The notes beneath the pieces were generated by a model. That model was not told where the DNA came from. It was given only the letters and a program-made list of their open reading frames with translations, and did no database searches. Shown here one piece after another: positions 25,201 to 37,200 of a DNA stretch of 64,000 nt; positions within the stretch are counted from its first letter, which is position 1, and every line of letters begins with the position of its first letter. Made by a program: the position numbers and the translations under genes. The stretch is from contig JAQGDQ010000336.1 in assembly GCA_030141605.1 (NCBI GenBank), positions 124,001-188,000 on the forward strand, read 5' to 3'. The stretch comes from Tubiluchus corallicola. Lineage: Eukaryota > Priapulida > Priapulimorpha > Priapulimorphida > Tubiluchidae.

Positions 25201-28200
25201 TTTTCTTGCAAGTTTTTTTTTTGCAAGTAATGACTCTTGTGCAATTTTGTGTTTACTCCTTAAGTGTTTTTATTACTCTTTTTTCTATATTTTTGTTGTA
25301 TTCACACCTTTGATGTCAGTTGTTGCTGCTATGGTGTGGTTATTTAATAAAACCTATTGGTTTATTTATGAAGTGCTCTATGCGTTTTCCATTTTCATTG
25401 CAAGCTAGACGAAGGCATTTCTTCCAACATAGAGTTGACATAGTTTATCACCTCTTTAAGTGGTATTTAGTCCCAGCACTCACTAAGTTTTGCTTTTATT
25501 TCCTTTGCATCAAACGGTTCTACGTGGCATCCGTACACTTTCTCTTTAAGGGAATTTCAGATACCATAGTCCAGTAGATATAGACAAATCCTTATCATCG
25601 CTTTTTCTGAGGTCAAGACCATGATGTAAACTGTAAAATTTCTTTATTGTTTTGTAGCTATGTAGTGAGTGCTTTATGCGTCTACAATCTCTGAATTGCT
25701 GGCATTGTTCCTGCTTTTAATTTTTTAACGTGTAAAAGTTTTTCGACCTTAACTTAAAAACTCTTAAAACTGTAAACTTGTAACTTTCGCAGCCCAAAGC
25801 CAACTGTACTGTAATATCATGCTGCGAAATTTCTGTTTTGCTTCTAATATTACTTTAGTCTAAACTTCGATCTCAATTTTTTGAGCCAACAGATAGATAG
25901 CGCAAGAAACGGAACCTTTTGCCAAATTTCTTCTATTTTGTGTTTTTCATTGCTTTGTTTCGCGGTTTTTCGGCGCTTAGTCCCTTAGTGATTCTGTTTT
26001 ATTTGTGTTACAGTAAAAGACAAAAATTTTGCACATTTTGTGTACTTTTCTGATTTTTTTTTATCTATTTCCACTTTTCTTTGTTGAAATCAGCTTTGGA
26101 AAACATGATTTTCAAGAATATTACGTGGTTAATATAAATAATATACAAACCCTACATCTATACTTGGTGTGGGGGGAACTTACCCTATTTATATTTAGGC
26201 GAATATTTCCTACTTATGTTTAATGATCGTGGAATAATTTACGACTCGTGTAAACTTGTTTAGTCTACTTCCTGATTATAGTGTTACCAGGTAAAGGTAT
26301 TCTTAGTGCACTCTTAACCTATTATCCCCATCATGATGACTAGTTCGTATTTTTAAATTTGTTTTGGAGTCACATTCGTTAATAATGGACGAATTTTTAA
26401 GAATGCTTTATAGGCCTTTCATGTAAGTGAGTAGTGACAGAATTAAGACAAATTTTGTGCTCCATTTGTGACATTTAGCTAATTAGCATATTAATACAAG
26501 TAGCAGGTTTAACTCTGGGAACAAATAATGTATAAAGAGGGGGAAAATTTATAAGTGTACAGGGTGTTAGAAAATTTCTACTCGTTGCACTTAAAAGTAA
26601 TCACAAATAGATATAAACCTTTTTAATGTTTTAATCATTGTAATAATTTTCGTTTAATATGTTTTTTAAATTCTTCCCACTCTTTATTGTCACAAATCAA
26701 ACATCGACGTGCTAAGTTCTTGAAGAAATGACTCGCGTACCTTCTTTGAGAAATCAACACAAACTACTTCTCTGTCCATTACCTTGCGAATTACTTTATA
26801 CTCAAAATTGAATGCTTTTTCTTATGTTTTTTACGCTTATCCCGATACCCTTTATTGTTAAGTGGCTTGTTGCTCTTAATATTTTGGAATTTATTTGTAT
26901 GGTTCTGAAGAATTTTTTTTTAAATTTATTTTTCAGATGACTCTGGTCGGCTACACAATTTTTGATATCCACGCTGCTGATAATGACTTTAGTTATCCAA
27001 ACAACTTTATTTATTTTGAAATTGAACAAGGACCATTTTCTGTGAGTGACTCATGTTTGAATTTGTTATTTTACTTAAAAACAATGGAAATTGAGAAGTA
27101 AATGAACATTAAGTTTTATTTTAATTACAACGTGAACTATTTTTAGCTGAACTTCTGTGTCTTTTTATATAATGAAATGATTAAAATTACTCAGTTAAAC
27201 CACTTCGTTAAACTATAAGTTTTTAATCCCCACTCATTTAAATCACCAGCATTGTATAATTAGCTTTTTAATAATTACATAGGACTATGTAGCCCTTCCC
27301 AACGAATACGAGGGGAAAATTGTTTTACGAAAACAGCTGGACTTTCGAGAATTTTCTTTTTTCTTCGTGACTGTCAAAGTCTTGGTAAGTTGTTGAATGA
27401 GAATTTGACAAGTTATGTAATTTTTATCTCACATAAATGCAATCTAAGAAGACAGTGGCTTTTGTTATTACATTCGAAGGTGTTTTATGTTGCTAAAGAT
27501 CAAGCATGTTAGATTGTGATAAAATATTGTCTGGCAATTTAGATAAAGCGTGCGCGCAGTAAGAGATTGCTAGCTTACGTATAACAATACATCAGAAGTG
27601 TGTCGCTCAAGGGCGCCGTTTTTGCTTAAAGCCCAAGAAAACCCTCCACTTATATAAAGCTTAAAAAATTCGTCTTGAAATTTTATATCATTTACTTACT
27701 GCCTTTTGCCGTGCAGGATTTGCATCGGCCGTAACGTCGTATAAAACTTGTAAATTTAAACTCCCGCCATGACCGTTAGGCGCAGTCATTTTAATGGTAG
27801 GTCGTTTGAATTAAGCTTAGAGAACATTGCGTGAAATTTGAACAAATAATCGGAACATTCGTAGCACACACGTCACTAACTAAATAAAATATTAAATTAC
27901 TGTATCGTGTCAATAAGATTAAAAATACGTTTTTGGTTAGTGAGTGGCGCACCCTGGAGGGTGAGTCAGCGACATTTTACCAATTGGTACGAACATTTTA
28001 AATTATTATTCTTAGTTACATAAGTCTTTTCAGCAGGTAAGCGAAATGTTAAGTAATATAGATTTGCATGGAAATTTTTTTTCGGACATAATTTAACATT
28101 GCCTTTCCTTTCCCTGATTTATGTTTGCACAGTGACGTCATGTAATGGCGTCATCGGAACAGTAATGCGGGAAATTTAAAATGAAAACACAAAAATTCCT

Positions 28201-31200
28201 TTCAACGCGTGTACGATATATGCATAAAATTGCTATGAAGTAGTATGAAGTAGAGAATTTTCCGAAACCTACTTCAGGTAACACTTTTCTTGGCCTTTAA
28301 CAGTCGAATGCAGTTTTGCCCAACAACATGGCGCTCATTGTTTGCCCAGCAGCAGAGCGTAGAAATTGTATTAGAAAATGTCGCCCATTGTTTGCTTCAT
28401 TTGCCTCACTTTCTGAGCGAGCCTAGTAAATTCTCTCTCTGAAGACGCATCTTATCTGTGCCACAAATACTGTTTATCATGCAGCGATCCAAGTTTCATA
28501 ATTGTTCAATGATTGTTACATTGTTGCTGTTTCATGTCTCACAACCCAAAATAGAATACATGTAAATGTATGTGTGGTTATATTGACCAAATTACACTTG
28601 CTGTGGTTTATCAGATGAACATCAAAACTCATGAAAACCACGTTAATATGGTAGCTAAATTTTGAACGAATTGGATATTGCAAATGTGTAACGCATCGAA
28701 ACATCTAAACTTTATTATAGGACTCAGGGAATCCAAGTTTATTTGACTCAGAGAATATCACCGTCTGGATCGTTGACGAGGATAATCTGAATCCCGTTTT
28801 CAGGGATACTGGTTATACGGCTGAGATGCTCCATACTTCTAATCCTGTAAGTTTGCGTTCAGTTCTGTAAACTGCAAAGAGTTGTTAGAAGATTAACTGA
28901 TCAAAGTTTCATGAATTGCAGAGTGTAGAGAAAACGTCTAACATTTAAGTATTGAGTTTTGAACCTACTTTGCAGAATATGGATTATAGATGTCGCCACT
29001 AGTACGGGTATATTGCTTTATAGTTTAGTGACTTTAATGGATAACAGTTCCGCACAGTATAGGCCTTATTACGAAGAATGGCACTAAATATCAATAATCG
29101 TAGTAAAAGCTCATATATGTTGTCTCTGATCTTGAATTGATTTCATTTTGTTATTATTATTTTTTACTATTATTTTTCTTTTTTGTTTTCTGTGAGTGTA
29201 AGATTTTAGTACAATTTAGCAAGCCGGTCCTCAGCACACAAACAGTGAGACCTTATGTAATAATAAAATTAATATCTAATTACTTTAATTTAGTACTTGT
29301 TTGTCACATAGAAAGTTAATTTTTTTTAAACAATTTTAACTTTAAATAAACTTGATTTTGTTTTAAGGGTATGCAATTGTTGGTGAAACCTAGACCAATA
29401 TTAGCTGAAGACCAGGACAAAGGCGTCATGAGCCCCATTACGTATACTATCGAATACGGTAATTAATATGATTAGCCAAATTCTAATTCTAATAAATTCT
29501 ATTATAAAGATTAACATATATTTAAGAATAATGTTGTCTTAATAAGATTATCAAAAAAATAAAAATAAAACGAAAAGCATAAATATATAGACGGCGCTGC
29601 TTATTATTCATTGCAAATTATTTTTTGGTGGCTTTAACGTATTTTCTCGCAGGTTTACTTGTTCTGTATAATACCCACTGTCTTTCTATTAATCTAACCG
29701 CTTCAAAAAATCAAAATATGCGATTCCATACATTTATAAATTTAATAGGTTTATTTAAAAAAATTCGAAGCACCAGATTTCAGACAAGACCACGAGAATT
29801 TTACAGACGCATACAAAACCACAGGAAGCTTAAGAAGACGGTATGGTGTTGAGCTCTTAATTACAATTATGGAGATAGTGTGGCTTGATTTCAAGTGAAG
29901 AAAACCTAAAGCACAGGAAAACCCTCCACTTACATAAAGCTTTAAAAAATTCTCTCGAAATTTTACACCATTTACATACTGCTTTTTTGCGTGTAAAAAT
30001 GTAAATTTGAACTCCCGCGATGACCGTTAGGCGCAGCCATTTTCATGGTAGTTTAGACAACACTGCATGAAGTTTGGAAATATAATTAGAACATTCGTAG
30101 CATACATGTTGCTAACTAAGTAAAATTTTAATTACTGTATCTCAACAAGATTAAAAATACGTTTTTGGCTAGTGAGGGGCGCACCATGGAGAGTGAGTCA
30201 GCGACATTTTATCATTTGGCTCAAACTTTTTAAATTATTATTTCTAATTACCTAAATCTTTCCAGCAGGTAAGCGAAATGCTAAGTAATATAGATTTGCA
30301 TGGAATGTTTTTTTGGGACGTAATTTAATATTGATTTACGTTTGCGTAGATGACATCATGTTATGGCGAGGTCCGAACAGTCTTGCAGGCATTTAAAATG
30401 GAAACAAACAAAAATTCCTTTCAACGCGAGTACAATATATGCATAAAATTGCTGTAAAATAGTATAATTTTTTTAAGGCGATTTTTCTGAAACCTACTTC
30501 AGGTAACCCTTTTCTTGTCCTTTAAGAACACATGTAGGAAACAGCAGAATATGGCATTATAGACAAAGCATTAATACTTCTAGGCGATGCTGGTTACTTC
30601 ATAATAAACAACAGTACAGCTGATGTGTTCTTGAGCAAACCAGTGAAAATAGGAATGCAGTTTGCGATGCTAATCAAGGCAACAGAATTGTACAACGGAG
30701 ACCACTACGCCAGCACGTCACTGACGGTCAAAGTTAGACGGCAAAACGAAAATAAACCTCAGTTTGATCAGTTGCATTATAAAGTCAGCGTGATGGAGAA
30801 TGTACCAATAGGAAGTACAGTATTACGAGTATCAGCTCATGATGCTGATCAGGTATGTATTCAATTTGAACAGGTAAAAAAGTAACAGGTAAAAATTCAC
30901 AGGAAAAAAGTCACAGGGAAATCGGCACAGGAAACAAAGAAATTTCCCTAACCCTACTATAATGCTGACCGTAATATTCCGATCATATTGTACTAAGTTC
31001 TACTGTTCTTGTCTACGGAAGAAATTTAATCTGTACAATATTCGTAAACTTAGATCTACGTATAATACTGCTGTTAAAATTTTTTTAATTATGAATATGG
31101 CACTAGGACTTCGTATTCTACATTTTACTGTAATAAGAAGAAAACCTGCACATAGTATCAGATGTATCGGGTCAAGAATCAACGAAAAAAGTGATAATTT

Positions 31201-34200
31201 CATTAATAATGGTTTTATTAATGTATCTGACGTACGATGTAAGCCAAACATCCTGTTGCACTGGTCGCAGGTGCTTTTATCAAGCTCAATTATATAACCT
31301 CTGCGTATACAATAACTTTTACTTTGTATATAATGTTTTACCCTAATATTTAATTTTATGTAATTTTTTTAGTTATAGGTTTTTAACATTGTGTGCTATA
31401 GTTTAAATTTTATTGTATGTGTGTATGTGGCTTTTAGCTGAAATAAACTGATAAGTCAATCAATCAACCTAACCCCTAACCCTAACACTAACCCTAGTCA
31501 AAATTAATTGTAACTTTTTACTGTAACATTTTCCTAGCCGAAATGGTGACTTTTTTCCTGCAATTTTTATCATAACCAAATCATATTCACAGTGTTTAAT
31601 AAGATTTTATGCTACATGGAGTGATCTACAAGTTTTAGACCAATGTCTGCATGAATTATATGAGTAAATCAGCACGGGCACGCACTCGCACATATGTAAG
31701 CCTGTTAAATGTCAGCCCAATATTAATTTGTTGTATGTTGGCATGTCCGACTGTTCTTGTCTTTAAAATGATAACTAAAATGTTCTTAACTTCTTATTTA
31801 TTCTATACAGCTTTAAATATTTCCGCAAGCTTGCATCACAAATTATTTTTCGCGTTTCTTTCTTAGTTTATTCATGCACGTGGTGTCTTGCATTTGACCT
31901 TTCTAAAGCTTTAAAGGCCGTTAATCTTGCTTTTACTTTATAGGACCCTACGATGAAATTGATGTACAGCATAATTGAGGGGAATCAAGCGGACGATTTC
32001 AAAATGAACGATGAGTACGGCTAAACAATAGCATTTCTAAATGTTGTTATTTAAAATCCATGCATTCTATGTGACTTAGTAGTTTCAGCGAGTTTGTAAA
32101 TAGCCTAGAACTAGTTCCACACGAATGCAACCACGCACGCATATCAAATTTGAAAAAATGTATTAGTGTCAACGATTATAGGACATTTTTCAGTAATAAA
32201 GAAACTGTTGTTGAATTAAGAAAATTCAAGTACAGATTTTTTTTAAGGAAGTAACTTATGAAATTGTAATTATTTTTAACAGGAATTTTGTTTTTATTTT
32301 ACAGTGGGTTGCTTTTGATAAATCACAAACTACAATATACCAGGACTTCAGAATATTGGCTGACAGCTCGTGTCACCGATGGAAAATTTGTGAGTATTCG
32401 GCATTTCTTTTCTTTATTTTGATAGCATTAGTGAGGACAACAATGACGCCATTGTGTGGCTAAGGTGCATACGCATGCATCTCAGGTAAACTACTCATAG
32501 ACCATAGACAAAGCAGATTGACTACTTAATCGATCAGATTCAGAACTTATAATAAGTATTATAATAAGTAATAAATATGATTTATTGATCAAACATTGGC
32601 ACTATAATTGGTAGTTTTTTGATGTATTGTGGTCAGTAACCTTTAGCTATTTTCTTACATGAGTTTCATTTATTTTAACTCATAGCTAGTAGTTCACTAA
32701 TAGGAGCTGTTAATTTGATTTAATTAGTTCCTCCCGCAACATTTCTCTTCCAGACTGATTAGGAGTTGAAAAAAGTTATTTCAGAATCGTGTACCAAATG
32801 CTGTTAATTTTTATACTTTCAGAGCGATGAAGCCACAGTGAGAGTAGTAGTTGTCAACACGAATAACCAGAATCCCGTCTTTCAAGCAGCTGCATTTAAT
32901 TTTGAGGCAGAGAGATATGAGGACACTTTTGTTGGTCAAATAATGGCGTCTGATCCTTCTGGACAACGTTTAACGTATAAAGTTTTAGGATATGATAAGT
33001 AAGTTAAAACTTAACTTTAGGATTCTGTTGATAATTTTATCAGTTAATATAGGCCTAAGTTCATAATCACGTAGGCATAATCTGCCGTTTTGGAGCATGC
33101 GGCAGATACCGTACCGATACGCCAGGAGGTACGTTTTATGTGGCAGTGTACGGACTACGAAGTGTTTCTAGTGGCGTTTGCTTAAGAAGGAGGTGTCGCA
33201 AAAATCTCACATTTAATGCCACGCATTACTCGCATGTACCGGTCCCGCTTATTCTGGATGCATGTGTATGCGCCATAAAAATGAGTATGGATTATTTATG
33301 TGTCTCATGCAATTGTAACTAATAACCCTAAGAATAAGATGCCAAACTAAAAGAGGCTTTGTTTTTGGTGACAGATGTAAAATTATATCTTAATTATCCA
33401 AGTGTATCTAGCCAAGGTATTTTTTAGTTTTATATCACTATTGACTCTTATTTTGCATGTGTTCCTTGTAACATCCTGGAATTATAGCTTTGTCTTTTCT
33501 GATGGTTAAGTTTTTCGAATTTTCTGTCTTCTGCAATAAATTGTAACACTATATAGTACGCTATTACTCTTTTGTAATGTTAAGTTGAAGTTACTTTAAA
33601 CTAATAACAAGCAGAGGAGAGGTTTACATTACAAAGTACATTAGTCACAGTAAAGGGTGGTGCATAATCTCATGCTAGAGGGTAGAAAAACAACAGGAAA
33701 CAGCATTAATTTATTTATTACATCAATGTATTGCTGAATTTGTATTCTGTAAAGAATTTGTCATGCCTTCGAAATTTAGTGTGAGGTTTTTGCACAGTGG
33801 CAACCTGAAGGGTGACTTGAAAATTCTGAAATTATTTTTTGGATTGAATTAAATGGCTTGGAAATTCACTAGATCCCCATCTGCCAATACATTGTAGCTA
33901 CCCCAAAATACAGAAAGAATGCTAAAATGATAAATCACCTATGTTTGAGTAATATTTTGATGTAATAAATTGTCCTCTACTACTCGTTGTTTTTGTACCC
34001 CCTCCCCCAGCAAAATGTGCCAGCCTGTACCTTGGCGTAATGATGTCTTCTGTGCTAAATTGTACAATAATTGTCGGCATTATAATCTTGTTTTTTTGTT
34101 TAAGATATTTCACAATAACAAACAAAGGACAGTTGTACACTACAAAGTACACTAAAGAGTTAAAGCACAGTGAATATCATTTGACCGTGAAAGCGTGTAA

Positions 34201-37200
34201 TGAGGAGGTGCTAGAACTAGCAGAGGAGCAGCGGTGTTCAGTTGCCCTTGTCACTGTTAATCTACCTCAAATTTTACCAAGTAAGTAAGGAGTACCAAAG
34301 AAAGTCGTGGGTGATGTCTGATAATTAATGCGCAAGAGTAGTTTTATGTATTGTTGTTTTAAAGCCAATTCAGTTCTACATTTCAAGCCGTATAAAAATA
34401 ATCATCTAAGCAGTTTACCGATAATTATATTAACTGATAAAAAGTAATAGCATCTATTAATTTTTTCAGTTTTTGAGTGGTCACAAACTAGCTCCATTTA
34501 GACATGCGGCAATTGTAAGCACTTAGGAAACAGCTTACCTTTTATTAGGTTCAGAGAAGTTTTATAAAGTTGATGTTTTCAGGACAACTAACAACAACAA
34601 TCCGCCAATTTAAGATGACAGAGAAAAATAGAAACTGAAATGAAGTGAATGATGTACTATATGTTGTATATAGCTAATTATGTTGTATTCGCTCCCCTAA
34701 TTCTAACAAGGTGCACTAAAAATAATTCAATATACAATAAAGAATGTATTTCTTAAAAAATTATTTGAACATTTTAAAGTAATATATATAATGGTCGTAA
34801 ATAATTATTGTTTTAAGGTGCAATTATTGTACGATGAGTCTCATACCTATTAAATATTATAGATTATCTTTATTATTATATTACGAAAACCAAAACGGCA
34901 TAGTCATAATTGTATTGATAGCGGTATCGAAAGCACGCAATAATAGACAATTAACATAATAGTGATGGCACTTCTGTAAAATTGTAATGAAGATGAATTT
35001 TCATTAAAATACGTTTCACTAACATAATTTTTCAATGGACCTACTTCAGAGTTCTAATAAAATGTCACAAGAAATAGTATTGAACTACATTATTGTTTAC
35101 ACTCAATTTATACTATTACGTAATTATTTAAGAATTGTATCTTGGATAAAGATGAGAAAAGCTTGAATTCTAGTGTAGAAACTGTACTTATCGCGCGCGC
35201 ATAACGATCCACCTCCACTCACAATCCCATACTGCACATATCGTTTTCCTTCTGCCCGTACTAGTGGACCACCACTGTCACCTCTACAAGCGTCAGCACG
35301 TCTGTCATCAAATCCTGCACACATTTGCGTATCACCCATAATCTCGTATGGTTTAAATACTCGTTGGCATTCTGAGTGTTCCACTATTGGTAAATTGGCT
35401 TCCAGTAATTCCGGAGATGGTGGTTGTTTGCCGTTGGCAGTGACACCCCATCCCGTGACTGTTAACTGCTCACCTGGGCTTGGAGGCCTACTCCTGCCTG
35501 AAGGAAGACAAATTGTTCTTGCGCATTTTCCAATTTCCACCAAGCCATTAAGTTTTATCAACGCTAAGTCATTGTATAATTGTTCATCAAATGAGGGATT
35601 TGAGACAAGCCTTTCAACATTGAAAAACTGAGCATTAGCTTCGTTTGCATCTCTTGCACTCTTATGTTTTCCAATGCCAACTTCAAGATCTGAAGCCAGA
35701 AGAAGACGACCCGTGGAACGCACCACCACACAGTGTGCTGCCGTCAACACCCAGTTTTCAGAAATTAATGAGCCACCACATCTAAATGCACCTCTATGAT
35801 AAAGTGCCACTTGCCAAGGCCATTCACAAGGAACTGTAAAATTGCCACCAAGAATTGTCCTCCTAATTGAAGGATCTTTTGTTCCACACTCTGGGACACA
35901 ACGTGGGACTTGGTTAACATTGCTCCATTGTCCGTCTGAACCACATGAGGCTGTAGAGCTTCCTTGGATTATATATCCAAATTCACAGCTATATTGTGCT
36001 TGTGTGCCAGGCGGGTACCAACCAGCCGGTAAGCTGCTGGGATTTACACCAGGACCAAAAGCAATTGAAGTACTCGAGGCTTTTCTTACTAAACGTGGGG
36101 GTTCCCCACAGGCAATTTCTGAAGCCGGTTCTTCACATGCATCTCCTTTGTATGCTCCCACACAGAAACAATCAAATTTCCCTTGCAATAACTGTCTGCA
36201 TATTCCTCCATTTTTGCAAGGATTTTGAATGCAAGGGTTAAGCTCTTTGCTTTCACAATTATTTCCAATGTACCCTTTTGGGCACAGGCATGTATAAGAT
36301 GAGACGGAAGCTTCGCACAGGCCTCCATTCTTGCATGGAGCACTTAGACAAGGACTTATCTGTCTGTCACAGTTACGACCAGTAAAGCCATTTTCACACT
36401 GACATTCATAATTTTGAACAAGGTTTCTGCATGTTCCTCCATTCCTACAAGGCTCGCTAGAACAAAAATCTGATTCACAGTTGTCTCCAGTAAATCCAGG
36501 TCTGCAAAGACAGATGTAGGTAGACTCAGAAATTGTCAGACACAAGCCCTGATTCAAGCATGGATTATTCTTAGGGGAGCAAATGGCTTCGTCAACAACT
36601 TGCATTTCAGTTTGACACCTTTCTCCCACAAACTTGTCTGTACATTCACATAACAATTGGGCATCTTCTGATCGGCATATTCCGCCGTTCAAACACGGTG
36701 ACGAATCACAAACATTTGCCTGAGGCATTTCCGTCTCACATTCTGTTCCTGTGTACATAGCAGGACAAGAGCACTTAAAGTTATCTCCAAAATTTTGACA
36801 CGAGCCGCCATTTTGGCAAGGGAGACTGGCACAGAAGTCACGGCCATTTTCACAGAGACTACCAGTGTGTGTGACGGTGCAAATACAGATGAAGCTATTC
36901 GTGAGGGTTATACAGGATCCACCATTTCTACAAGGAGACGAGGCACAAAAATCTTTTGTTTGGTCACAGCGAGGACCACTAAAAGAAGATAGACAGTTAC
37001 AAATGAAGCTACTATTACCATTTACGCACGATCCACCATTTCTGCAAGGAAAAGAGGCACAGAAGTTTGGCAGTTGACGCCGCACCTCACAAAGACCTCC
37101 TGCATAATCCAAAGGACAGTCACACGTAAAACTTGATCCAGAATTTTTGCAGGATCCTCCATTTTGGCATGGTGCAGATTGGCAAGGATCCTGTCGTCTC

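Larger units (their letters stand above)
30871..31573. mobile_element. Foldback-like element split by a LINE fragment (cadherin intron 10)
   Basis: The left arm (30871-30957) consists of degenerate units of about 15 bp such as AGGAAAAAAGTCAC and AGGGAAATCGGCAC. The right arm (about 31500-31573) carries the inverse complement, including CAGGAAAAAAGTCAC. CCCTAA-type sequence borders both sides of the central insert. There is no transposase. The inverted arms are seen; the foldback classification is inference. Confidence 0.5.

Noticed and set aside
30625-30885. 86-codon plus-strand ORF as a separate gene
   Set aside because: It is the interior of cadherin exon 10 read past its donor.
30962-31297. 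111-codon plus-strand ORF as a host gene
   Set aside because: Its motif order matches the C-terminus of LINE ORF2, and a LINE-like tail follows.
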